Source: Oceanobacter sp. (GTDB lineage: Bacteria; Pseudomonadota; Gammaproteobacteria; Pseudomonadales; Oceanobacteraceae). From it: a stretch of DNA of 64,000 nucleotides. This document shows positions 7,822-16,700 of this stretch, one piece after another (the first letter of the stretch is position 1; each line of letters begins with the position of its first letter). A program made the translations under genes and the position numbers. The DNA lies in assembly GCA_002733645.1 (NCBI GenBank), contig NVWL01000050.1, positions 1 to 64,000 on the forward strand, given 5' to 3'. A model generated the notes under the pieces. That model made no database searches and was not told the origin of the DNA. It worked only from the letters and a program-made list of their open reading frames with translations.

Positions 7822-9540
7822 GTGCCTTCTATTCGTCAAACGTGGCAAAACCTAATCACGCTATCTGACAACCAGATAGGGCTGGCCGGGCTGGCATTTT
7901 TGACCGGTATTTTAAGCGCGGGCTTGATTACATTATTTCGTTTGGCGATTGAACTGCCGCTCGTTACCTTTTTCCCAATTAGCTCTCCAGAAGATTACGA
8001 AGGCCTTACTCAACATAGTCGATCTATTTTATTACTGGCTGGCGGTGCTCTACTTATTTTAATTTTTTATTGGCTCCCACCTGAGCGGCGTAGCGTTGGG
8101 GTCACCCATGTATTACAACGCATGGAGCGTCATCAGGGCTATTTGCCCGCACGAAACTTGATACTTCAGTGGGTTGCTGCCGCCATCGCAATCATCAGCG
8201 GCCACAGCGCGGGGCGAGAAGGCCCCGCCATTCACATGGGGGCTGGTACCGGCAGTTTAATCGGCCAACACACTAATATTGCTCATCACCGCTTGCGTAT
8301 TCTTGCTGGCGCGGGTGTGGCCAGTGCAATTTCTGCGTCCTTCAATACCCCCATGGCGGGGGTTATTTTTGCAATGGAGGTGGTGTTACTTGAATACAGT
8401 ATTCGTGGTTTTATTCCGATCATTCTTGCCTCGGTTGCTGGAGCCATTGTTTCCCGTGCCGTCTTTGGCCACGAAACCGCATTTGACGTGCCTGCGCTTA
8501 ACCTCACATCACTTTGGGAGATCCCGTATATTCTTTTATTAGGCGTAGCCGCTGGACTAGTTTCCGCCGGATATATTTATGCCGTAAAAGGATTCCAAAA
8601 ACTCGGCCACGCACCTCTCGTGATTCGCTGGGGCGGATTAACCTTAGCCACACTGGCCATCAGTTGGTGGCTGCCAGAAATCCTTGGTATCGGTTACGAC
8701 ACGGTGAATGAAGCGCTTAATGGCCAAGTAATCTTTACCAGTTTGTTATTATTACTGATTGCCAAACTGGTGCTATCCGCCTGGGCGGCGGCGGTGAGTT
8801 TCCCTGCGGGCTTGATTGGCCCAGTATTATTTATTGGTGCGGCACTTGGCGGGCTTATGGGCCAGCTGTCGGTATGGTTAGTGCCTGATTATCCAGTCTC
8901 TATTGGCTTTTATACCATGCTAGGCATGGGAGCCATGATGGGAGCCGTACTCAGGGCACCACTGGCAGCATTAGTCGCATTGCTGGAATTAACCGCGAAC
9001 CCGAATATTATTATGCCTGCAATGCTCGCCATCGTGATCGCCAGTATTGTGGTGAGCGAAGTATTCAAACTGCCCTCTGTATTTAGTGTGCAACTGGGGG
9101 GTAATGCTCAATATCAAGCGCCGAATCCTGTACGCCAAATGCTTCGTAATACGTGGGTTGCACAAGCGATGCAGCATTCTGTTATTGAAGTGAACCGTCA
9201 TTTAGGGCGAGAAGCTGCTGGATTTATTTTGCAACGAGATCCCAGCTGGCTATTGATTGCAGACGAAGACCTTCTCATTCGCCCAGCTGCCGTTGCTGAA
9301 GCACTAGAAACCAACAGCGACAGCGAAACAGTCGACCTACTGGCAATACCCGCCGACCGACAAGTCGCGGGAAAAATATCGTTAAAAGCCAATTTACAAG
9401 ATGCCTTAGACCTTATGCAGGAAGGTCAATTACAATGGCTTATCGTGTATCGTGACGAACGTCGTCACGAATTTGCCGGGGTCGTTTCTCGTGATGACAT
9501 CAATAGTTACTATCAATATCAACCGGACACGTCGAGTTAA
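7822..9540 (+). CDS. ClC-family chloride channel/transporter with C-terminal CBS-like region
   Basis: Inner-membrane ClC protein with about 10-12 hydrophobic segments over residues 15-430. The gating glutamate motif is intact as SGHSAGREGPAIHMG. The next helix carries a glutamate in AGVIFAMEVVLLEY, at the place of the intracellular proton glutamate, suggesting an H+/Cl- exchanger. The first selectivity motif is not the usual GSGIP but GVTHV, and the third is FPAGLIGP. About 120 cytoplasmic residues after 450 look like a degenerate CBS pair. GTG start with AAGGA 11 nt upstream. Transcribed divergently from argC. Confidence 0.9.
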   Translation: MPSIRQTWQNLITLSDNQIGLAGLAFLTGILSAGLITLFRLAIELPLVTFFPISSPEDYEGLTQHSRSILLLAGGALLILIFYWLPPERRSVGVTHVLQRMERHQGYLPARNLILQWVAAAIAIISGHSAGREGPAIHMGAGTGSLIGQHTNIAHHRLRILAGAGVASAISASFNTPMAGVIFAMEVVLLEYSIRGFIPIILASVAGAIVSRAVFGHETAFDVPALNLTSLWEIPYILLLGVAAGLVSAGYIYAVKGFQKLGHAPLVIRWGGLTLATLAISWWLPEILGIGYDTVNEALNGQVIFTSLLLLLIAKLVLSAWAAAVSFPAGLIGPVLFIGAALGGLMGQLSVWLVPDYPVSIGFYTMLGMGAMMGAVLRAPLAALVALLELTANPNIIMPAMLAIVIASIVVSEVFKLPSVFSVQLGGNAQYQAPNPVRQMLRNTWVAQAMQHSVIEVNRHLGREAAGFILQRDPSWLLIADEDLLIRPAAVAEALETNSDSETVDLLAIPADRQVAGKISLKANLQDALDLMQEGQLQWLIVYRDERRHEFAGVVSRDDINSYYQYQPDTSS

Positions 9541-9596
9541 ATGTTTAGCGCAAAAAATTCGCGAAATTTTAAATACATCAATTTAAAGGGCATGGC

Positions 9597-10025
9597 ATGA
9601 CATTTCTTTGGTTAAAAGCGTTTCATATCATTGCGGTGATTACCTGGTTTGCTGCCATCTTTTATTTACCTCGTTTGTTCGTGTATCACGCTGACGCCAC
9701 CGACACTATTTCGCGAGAACGCTTCAAGATAATGGAACGCAAACTGTATCGCGGCATCATGACGCCATCAATGATCATTGTTATTGCTCTAGGTGCCTGG
9801 ATGATAACTTTGAACCCTGATTTTTATTTATCCCAGGGCTGGATGCACGCCAAACTTACACTGGTCACATTTTTAGTTATTTATCATTTTTATTGTGGCC
9901 ATTTATTAAAAATATTTCGCGATGATCGCAATGAACGCAGCCACGTATTTTATCGCTGGTTTAATGAAGTTCCGGTTTTTTTATTACTCGGAATAATTAT
10001 TCTTGTGGTGGTTCGCCCCTTTTAA
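9597..10025 (+). CDS. hemJ: Protoporphyrinogen IX oxidase, HemJ type
   Basis: A 142-residue membrane protein with four hydrophobic helices. It begins with the HemJ signature KAFHIIAVITWFAAIFYLPRL, carrying the essential histidine (H10), and continues with RGIMTPSM. HemJ oxidises protoporphyrinogen IX to protoporphyrin IX in bacteria lacking HemG/HemY. It precedes hemL by 31 bp on the same strand, so an early and a late haem enzyme share a transcript, which supports the call. Confidence 0.93.
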   Translation: MTFLWLKAFHIIAVITWFAAIFYLPRLFVYHADATDTISRERFKIMERKLYRGIMTPSMIIVIALGAWMITLNPDFYLSQGWMHAKLTLVTFLVIYHFYCGHLLKIFRDDRNERSHVFYRWFNEVPVFLLLGIIILVVVRPF

Positions 10026-10056
10026 TTTTTGAATTTACGAAAGAAAAGAGAGTCTT

Positions 10057-11352
10057 ATGAGTTACTCCATCAGTCAGTCTGAAGCACTTTTTGAAGCCGC
10101 ACAAAACCGTATTCCCGGTGGCGTAAATTCTCCAGTTCGAGCATTTAAAGGCGTGGGTGGGACTCCCATCTTTTTCGACCATGCCAAAGGCGCGTACGTA
10201 TTTGATGCGGACGACAACCGCTACATCGATTATGTCGGTAGTTGGGGGCCAATGATTCTAGGCCACTCTGCAGATGAAATATTGGATGCCGTACGCGCAC
10301 GGATGGATAAAGGCCTGAGCTTTGGCGCACCAACGCATATTGAAATCGACATGGCCGAAGAAGTCTGCAAGCTGATTCCTTCAATGGATATGGTACGCAT
10401 GGTGAACTCCGGCACCGAAGCCACCATGAGTGCCATTCGTTTAGCGCGTGGTTTTACTGGCCGCGACAAGTTAGTGAAATTTGAAGGCTGCTACCACGGT
10501 CACGCTGACTCCCTTCTGGTAAAAGCAGGCTCCGGCATGTTGACCTTAGGCGTCCCCACCTCGCCGGGCGTACCTGCTGCGGTGGCGGCAAATACCATTA
10601 CGCTGGATTACAACGACCTCGACAACGTTCGTGAATGCTTTGCCAAAATGGGCGACGAAGTGGCCTGTGTCATCATCGAGCCTGTGGCTGGAAACATGAA
10701 CTGCATCCCGCCGAGTAAATCCTTCCTTCAGGGGCTTCGTGAGCTGTGTACTGTGCATGGCATCGTGCTTATTTTTGACGAAGTCATGAGTGGCTTCCGT
10801 GTAGCACTCGGTGGCGCGCAAGAATATTACGACATCGTTCCTGACATGACTTGCCTAGGCAAAGTTATTGGTGGTGGACTGCCCGTCGGTGCCTTTGGCG
10901 GTAAGCGTGAGATCATGGAATACCTAGCGCCACTTGGGCCGGTATATCAGGCCGGTACGCTATCAGGCAACCCGCTCGCCATGGCGGCAGGTCTGGCTAT
11001 GTTGAAAGCCATACAAGCCCCTGGTTTTTACGATCAACTGACTGCTCGCGTGCAGCAAATGCTGGCGGGCTTCAAAGCCGCCGCTGACAAACATGGCATC
11101 CCATTTACAACTAACAGCGCTGGCTCTATGTTCGGGTTGTTTTTTACCGAGCTTAATGAAGTGACCTGCTTTAAAGAGGTCGCTGAGCAATGTGACGGCG
11201 AACGCTTTAACCAGTTCTTCCACGGTATGTTAAAAGAAGGCGTTTATCTGGCACCGTCATCCTTTGAAGCGGGCTTTATGTCGATTGCGCATACCGAGCA
11301 AGACATCGACGACACCATCGCCGCTGCAGATCGAGTCATGGCGACATTATGA
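10057..11352 (+). CDS. hemL: Glutamate-1-semialdehyde 2,1-aminomutase
   Basis: PLP enzyme converting glutamate-1-semialdehyde to 5-aminolevulinate in the C5 haem pathway. Typical blocks: [11 protein letters not shown] near the N-terminus, [28 protein letters not shown], and the PLP lysine in [17 protein letters not shown] (K269). Length 431, close to the usual 426-430. The leader AAGAGAG precedes the ATG. Its stop overlaps the next start (ATGA at 11349). Confidence 0.97.
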   Translation: MSYSISQSEALFEAAQNRIPGGVNSPVRAFKGVGGTPIFFDHAKGAYVFDADDNRYIDYVGSWGPMILGHSADEILDAVRARMDKGLSFGAPTHIEIDMAEEVCKLIPSMDMVRMVNSGTEATMSAIRLARGFTGRDKLVKFEGCYHGHADSLLVKAGSGMLTLGVPTSPGVPAAVAANTITLDYNDLDNVRECFAKMGDEVACVIIEPVAGNMNCIPPSKSFLQGLRELCTVHGIVLIFDEVMSGFRVALGGAQEYYDIVPDMTCLGKVIGGGLPVGAFGGKREIMEYLAPLGPVYQAGTLSGNPLAMAAGLAMLKAIQAPGFYDQLTARVQQMLAGFKAAADKHGIPFTTNSAGSMFGLFFTELNEVTCFKEVAEQCDGERFNQFFHGMLKEGVYLAPSSFEAGFMSIAHTEQDIDDTIAAADRVMATL

Positions 11353-11939
11353 TGCTTGATGTTGGCCTGCTTATTTTATTGCTCGCCGTTAGCCTATGGC
11401 TATGCTGGAGCGCCAAGCCTCACCAAGACACTGAATGGTCAGGTGAACAAGCAGCGGATATGGCTAGCGGTCTGATCTTGGCCGCGGCAGCCATCGGTAA
11501 TCTGTGGTTACAAATATCAGGGAATGATTCAGCCATATTATTACTCGACTCGTTAGCCTGGTATGCAGCCTTACCTTTGCTCGTCTCTGTGCGCATGATT
11601 CAAGCCGCCCAAGGGCTTGGCATGGCGTGGTACTGGGATCGTATGATCTGGGGACGAGTTTTACTCGCTCTTTGCGTCGTCTTTGAACTTTGTCGGCGAG
11701 CCAACCAACTCGATATCATTCTCTACGTAACCGCTGCGTCAGGAGCGGTTTCACTCATTTTAATGGCGATAAAACCGCTGTTCAAAACAGAGTTATTCGT
11801 TTTAGCATCTCTATGGATAGCAATGAGCGCAGCCTATGTGCTTTATCAGCCCATCAATATCAGTGGGTTACTAATACCTACTTTTCTCATTCTAGTATTT
11901 AAATTAAGTCGTCATATTCCCCCTACAAAGAGCCACTAA
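11349..11939 (+). CDS. Small polytopic membrane protein coupled to hemL
   Basis: 196 residues with about six hydrophobic segments, starting [17 protein letters not shown] and ending in a Lys/His-containing cytoplasmic tail. No catalytic motif or recognised family. The 4-bp overlap with hemL implies translational coupling, but the content does not suggest a haem role. The reading frame is convincing because of the overlap and the consistent hydrophobicity pattern. Confidence 0.65.
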   Translation: MMLDVGLLILLLAVSLWLCWSAKPHQDTEWSGEQAADMASGLILAAAAIGNLWLQISGNDSAILLLDSLAWYAALPLLVSVRMIQAAQGLGMAWYWDRMIWGRVLLALCVVFELCRRANQLDIILYVTAASGAVSLILMAIKPLFKTELFVLASLWIAMSAAYVLYQPINISGLLIPTFLILVFKLSRHIPPTKSH

Positions 11940-12067
11940 TATGGCTCTTCCTTTGAGTTATAGGGTTCTGCACTAAAGCCGTGACTTTTTGTAATCCCGC
12001 CATGCAATTGCAAAAGTCTGATCTAGACTCAGAAATATAGACATCATAAGTATGTGCAGGAAACCCT

Positions 12068-13567
12068 ATGACACGCTCTCAATCAGTCATCGACTTCTAT
12101 GTTGAAGCCGATGCATTTTTTCTAAAATTAACCGCTGCGCTTTTTGGCGTTTCTTTATTGCTTGCGAACTGGAACAACACATGGGCAGAAGCCCTTATTG
12201 TCGGGTTACCGGCCGTTCTAGTACCTTACTTCGTAAGTAAAGCACTGCCAGGACAACGATTATCCCGCATGTGCTTTGCGGCATCACTCATGATTTTAAC
12301 CGGGCTGCATATTCATCAAGCTCACGGTTTGATTGAGATGCACTTTAGCATTTTTGCCTTACTCGCCGCTCTGCTTTATTACCGAGACCCCTTTACTGTT
12401 TTAGCCGGCGCAGGTGTCATTGCCGTTCACCATTTGGTGTTCAACTACTTACAAGAAGCGGGCACCGGTGTGTATGTATTCGAATACAGAACCGGACTAG
12501 ACATCGTTATCTTACATGCTGCATTCGTGATCGCCGAAGCGGGGCTACTGGTGTATTTATCGCAAAAAAGTTGGATCGAGTTTAATCAAAGCATTGAGCT
12601 AGCAGACATCGGCGTGCATTTACAAAAAGATGGTGAGATTGATTTATCTTATCAAGTGCCTAACCCAACCAGCCAATTTGGACACACATTTAATACTTTT
12701 TTCAGCTCTATTAACGAACTCGTTGAACAAGCACGTTCACTGTCATCCGATATCGCCGTCTTAGGAAAGGATTTTAATCAATCAGCCAGTACGGTTGAAA
12801 AAGGGGCACGTAAGCAGAGCGACGAAACCGATTTAATTGCCTCAGCTACTACTGAAATGTCCAGTGCAATGCAAGAAATCAAACAATATTCAGAGGAAGC
12901 TGCCAACGCTGCATTAGCAGCAAACGATGTGGCGACAGAGAGTGATAAGGATATACGCAGTGCAAGAGCTGGCATTGAAAATTTAAACCACAACATTCAA
13001 ACTGCCAACACAGTGATCGAAAACCTCGACTCTGAAAGCAATAACATTGGTTCCGTATTATCTGTGATTCAAGGCATCGCAGAACAAACTAATTTACTTG
13101 CGCTTAATGCCGCCATTGAAGCAGCTCGTGCAGGGGAACAGGGCCGAGGATTCGCCGTTGTGGCAGATGAAGTACGCACACTAGCCTCTAAAACGCATGA
13201 AAGCACTGAGGAAATTCAGCGCATGATCGAGCGACTTCAAAAAGGCTCGGGCGAAGCTGTCACCGCGATGGAGACATCATTATCAGGCGCTACTGAAAGC
13301 GTAAATCAAGTAACTCGCATTGATGACCAACTAGGCACAATTAAAACATCCGTTGAATCCATGCACGCGATGAATCAGCAAATTGCCCAAGCCATTAAAG
13401 AACAAAACATCGCCATTAGTGAAGTAAACACCAACGTCACATCTATTCGCGAGATTGGTGAGTCAACGCTAAGTCATACCACAGACACATTGTCTAAGTC
13501 TCAGGGGCTGGAAAGTATGTCGCGTCGCATGATGGATCTACTTTCGCAATTTAAAACAGGGAGTTAA
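12068..13567 (+). CDS. Methyl-accepting chemotaxis protein with a six-helix membrane sensor
   Basis: Chemoreceptor of 499 residues. Residues 1-180 carry about six hydrophobic helices with almost no periplasmic loop and a His/Glu-containing signature ([21 protein letters not shown] and [11 protein letters not shown]), so ligand sensing would occur in or at the membrane. A short linker leads to the cytoplasmic signalling hairpin with the conserved tip [35 protein letters not shown] near residues 340-375. No C-terminal CheR-docking pentapeptide is seen. It converges with the TPR lipoprotein gene, overlapping it by 4 bp. Whether it feeds the flagellar or Chp array is unknown. Confidence 0.92.
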   Translation: MTRSQSVIDFYVEADAFFLKLTAALFGVSLLLANWNNTWAEALIVGLPAVLVPYFVSKALPGQRLSRMCFAASLMILTGLHIHQAHGLIEMHFSIFALLAALLYYRDPFTVLAGAGVIAVHHLVFNYLQEAGTGVYVFEYRTGLDIVILHAAFVIAEAGLLVYLSQKSWIEFNQSIELADIGVHLQKDGEIDLSYQVPNPTSQFGHTFNTFFSSINELVEQARSLSSDIAVLGKDFNQSASTVEKGARKQSDETDLIASATTEMSSAMQEIKQYSEEAANAALAANDVATESDKDIRSARAGIENLNHNIQTANTVIENLDSESNNIGSVLSVIQGIAEQTNLLALNAAIEAARAGEQGRGFAVVADEVRTLASKTHESTEEIQRMIERLQKGSGEAVTAMETSLSGATESVNQVTRIDDQLGTIKTSVESMHAMNQQIAQAIKEQNIAISEVNTNVTSIREIGESTLSHTTDTLSKSQGLESMSRRMMDLLSQFKTGS

Positions 13568-13944
13568 GGGTTAATCTGGAACTCTAACTCATACAAACGA
13601 TAGTTTAATAATTCGTCATCTTTATTGACGTAAACACGGGCCCGCTCAAGTAATTGACGGGCCCGTTCTGTATCACCGCTTTGTGCACTCGCCCAAGCCT
13701 GTCGATACAGCACGTACGGATTACGTGGTTCAATACGACGCGCCTGATCTAAATACGTCATGGCTGCAGACCAATTTCCCGCTTGCACCGCATTGTCTGA
13801 TTGCTTAAATAACATCAATACGGCTGGATGCTCGCTACCGTCACGGTACTGGCCATAGTCAGCGTCAGCGTTGTTCGCACCGTCATTCGTGGCGCACCCC
13901 ACTAACCCAGTCAGTAGCAGACTTATAACAACCAATCGAACCAT
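13564..13944 (-). CDS. TPR-type outer-membrane lipoprotein paired with PBP1b
   Basis: 126 residues. A signal peptide with lipobox LVGC (C17) is followed by two TPR-like helical pairs ([17 protein letters not shown] and [23 protein letters not shown]). It begins inside the 3' end of the PBP1b gene (22-bp overlap), so the two are probably co-expressed. A lipoprotein next to PBP1b recalls the LpoB/LpoP class of outer-membrane activators; Pseudomonas LpoP is a TPR lipoprotein encoded beside ponB. By that analogy this is an LpoP-like candidate, inferred and not shown. Confidence 0.78.
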   Translation of the reverse strand: MVRLVVISLLLTGLVGCATNDGANNADADYGQYRDGSEHPAVLMLFKQSDNAVQAGNWSAAMTYLDQARRIEPRNPYVLYRQAWASAQSGDTERARQLLERARVYVNKDDELLNYRLYELEFQINP

Positions 13945-16469
13945 GATTTGATCTCTTCTCCGATGCGCTTAGTACCAGAATTACAGGGAGGGCGTTCATT
14001 GTCCAGCCACGATGGAGGAAAGGGATACACTTTCCCGCTACAGTGATCTCCCATCAAAGTGCCATCGTCCCCCACAGTAATGTCAACTAAGGTACGCGGG
14101 GCTGTCAGTGGCTCAACCCCAACTCGCTGCAATGTAGATTTCCAAATCGGTAAAGCACCACTACTCCCTGTGAAAGGCATCGGGCTATTGTCATCCTGCC
14201 CCACCCAAATAACACCAAGGTGACGGTTATCAAATCCGGCAAACCAGGCATCACGCTGGTCATCACTTGTGCCAGTTTTGCCCGCTAAAGGTTGAGGCAA
14301 AGAATTTAACGCCCGAGCGGTTCCAGTGGCTACCACTTGCTCTAACCCAAACCTGAGCCACTCCATCAACACCGGGTCGTAAACCTGTTGTCCACGAATC
14401 GCATACGAGGAAAGCATGTCGCCCTCAGCCGTTGTTACCGCATCAATGGTGCGTAACGGCATCAAGAACCCTTCTGATGCAATGGTTTGATACATTTGTG
14501 CGACTTCCAAGGGCGAAAGCGACACGGCACCTAACAGCAATGATGGATAAGCAGGAAGGTCACTGCTCACTCCCAGCCGCTGCATCTCATCCACCACATT
14601 CCCCAGCCCTACGGTCATACCTAGGCGCGCAGTCGCTTGATTTAACGAACGCGTTAAGGCATCCACCATTGGGACATCACCATTACTTTTAAGGTCATAA
14701 TTTCGAGGTTGCCACACATCGCCATTACGCCCTTCGACGGTCACAGGAGAGTCGTCAATGAATGACCCCCAGTGATATTTCCCACTACGGAGTGCTGCAA
14801 GAAATACCGCAGGTTTCGCCAGAGATCCTATCGCTCGCTTTGCATTTAGCGCACGATTAAAACCAAAGAAGGAGGCATCACGCGCCCCTAATAAGGCACG
14901 AATTTCTCCGCCATCGGTACTGGTAATAACCGCCGCAGTTTCTAACGTTCCTTTTAAGCCAGTAGAACGATTCTCTAATCGATTTAAATGCGCATCCGCC
15001 GAATTTTCTACCGCATTTTGCACCCACGGATCTAACGTCGTAAAAATTCGTAGCCCTTCTGTTTGCAGATCTTGCAAACGATAGTCTTTTTGCAGCTGTT
15101 CTTTCGCTAACTCTAAAAATGCAGGGTATTCACGCTGTCCGCCACGGCGAGGGGACGCCGTAATTAAAGGCCGTTGCTTTGCTCTTAAACTTTCCGCCTG
15201 AGTAATTATTTGATTATCAGCCATGATACTTAAAATCAAATCACGTCGATTTTTTGAACGCTCAGGGTTGCGACGTGGATTATAAAAAGAAGCGCCCTTC
15301 ACTAAACCAACTAAGGTTGCAATTTCCGCAGAGTTTAATTCTTTTAACGGCTTACCAAAGTAAAATCGGGAGGCAAGCCCAAAGCCATGAATGGCACGTC
15401 GGCCTGCTTGACCTAAATATATCTCATTAATATAGGCTTCAAGAATTTCTTCTTTGTCGTAATGCAACTCAAGCAATAACGACATAAAAGCCTCTTGAGC
15501 TTTTCGCGTTATTGTTCGTTCATTGGTTAGAAAAAAGTTTTTTACTAGCTGCTGGGTCAAGGTCGAACCGCCTTGGACCATTTTGCCTGCGCGAGCATTC
15601 GCCATCATGGCACGCGCAATGCCATAAGGAGATACCCCAAAGTGCTCAAAAAAGTGTTTATCTTCGGTCACAATCAACGCCGCCACTAACACTGGAGGAA
15701 CGTCTTCTAAGCGCACTAACTCACGGTCTTCATTATGTGCAGGAAAAATCCCACCAATGTACTGCGGTTCGAGGCGAATAAGGGGTTGATTCCCTTCAAT
15801 GTCTGCGAGTCCAGATACTCGCTGATTATTAATTTTAAGATTAATTCGACGCGTTACTTCAGAGCCATCCCAAAACGGGAAACCACGACGGAAGATCACC
15901 CACTCATTTCCGTTACGCTGATACGTACCAGGGCGATCTGCTAGCGCCGCCGGGCGATAATCGGCCCACTGCAATTCGGCTTCAAGCTGTTCTGGAGGCA
16001 GTAATAAACCGGGATACAGGGTCAGTGGGCGAGCGTATACCTTGGCAGGAAGCGACCATTTTTTACCATCAAAGGCTTTTCTTACCTCGGCATCCAGATA
16101 AACCATCCAAACGGCAAACAGCAAGGTGAATACTGCGAGTAGAGAGAGCAACGGCAGTTTCCACTGGCGTTTTTTAGTAGAAGCAACCTTCGCCGCCGCC
16201 CCTTTATTGGCAACGGGTTTAGCCGTTTTAGAGTTAGCGCTTGTTGATTTTGCCTTAGGCGCTTTTGGTTTAACTGATTTTTTAGGGCCTGTTTTTGTCG
16301 TTTTTTCCAACGCTTGTGATTTAGATGTCTTTGATGCTGCTTTTTTAGGCGTCTTTTTATCTCGTGTTGCGTTAACCGGCGCTGTGTTTGTCGATGTCTT
16401 ACTCGATGTAGAACGTGTACGGCGGGTAGGTGTCTCTTTACCCGGTGGGTTACTCATAGTTTTACTCAC
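13923..16469 (-). CDS. mrcB: Bifunctional penicillin-binding protein 1B
   Basis: Class A PBP that polymerises lipid II and cross-links the stem peptides. An unusually basic, low-complexity cytoplasmic tail (about residues 1-95, rich in Lys, Thr, Ala and Pro) precedes one transmembrane helix (about 100-122). A UB2H-like domain follows, then the GT51 glycosyltransferase (EDKHFFEHFG, GGSTLTQQLVKN) and the transpeptidase, with catalytic Ser549 in GSLAKP, then SLNQA and KTGTSDDQRDAWF. Length 848, close to E. coli PBP1b (844). The gene is transcribed away from glnE and overlaps the downstream lipoprotein gene. Confidence 0.95.
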   Translation of the reverse strand: MSKTMSNPPGKETPTRRTRSTSSKTSTNTAPVNATRDKKTPKKAASKTSKSQALEKTTKTGPKKSVKPKAPKAKSTSANSKTAKPVANKGAAAKVASTKKRQWKLPLLSLLAVFTLLFAVWMVYLDAEVRKAFDGKKWSLPAKVYARPLTLYPGLLLPPEQLEAELQWADYRPAALADRPGTYQRNGNEWVIFRRGFPFWDGSEVTRRINLKINNQRVSGLADIEGNQPLIRLEPQYIGGIFPAHNEDRELVRLEDVPPVLVAALIVTEDKHFFEHFGVSPYGIARAMMANARAGKMVQGGSTLTQQLVKNFFLTNERTITRKAQEAFMSLLLELHYDKEEILEAYINEIYLGQAGRRAIHGFGLASRFYFGKPLKELNSAEIATLVGLVKGASFYNPRRNPERSKNRRDLILSIMADNQIITQAESLRAKQRPLITASPRRGGQREYPAFLELAKEQLQKDYRLQDLQTEGLRIFTTLDPWVQNAVENSADAHLNRLENRSTGLKGTLETAAVITSTDGGEIRALLGARDASFFGFNRALNAKRAIGSLAKPAVFLAALRSGKYHWGSFIDDSPVTVEGRNGDVWQPRNYDLKSNGDVPMVDALTRSLNQATARLGMTVGLGNVVDEMQRLGVSSDLPAYPSLLLGAVSLSPLEVAQMYQTIASEGFLMPLRTIDAVTTAEGDMLSSYAIRGQQVYDPVLMEWLRFGLEQVVATGTARALNSLPQPLAGKTGTSDDQRDAWFAGFDNRHLGVIWVGQDDNSPMPFTGSSGALPIWKSTLQRVGVEPLTAPRTLVDITVGDDGTLMGDHCSGKVYPFPPSWLDNERPPCNSGTKRIGEEIKSWFDWLL

Positions 16470-16700
16470 AAAAAATAGCTATAACGGTGACGATGCTGAA
16501 GTGTATAACGCTTATGTCTTGCTTAATACTGCAGTGCTTAATAGTACTTATAGGGCGACGCTTAATTCCGCCTTACAAAGTTTGTTGAGTTATTCAGAGA
16601 GCTCATTGGTTTAATTGTTCCCGCAGCCTCTGTTTTTGACTGGGTTTTGTGCGCTAAAGTCTGAGACTATAACGCTTAACGTCATTCTAAAATTTTCATC

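Noticed and set aside
12001-12067. Possible small RNA or riboswitch upstream of the chemoreceptor gene
   Set aside because: There is only a short dyad (TCTGA...TCAGA) and no stable structure or terminator; it looks like an ordinary leader.
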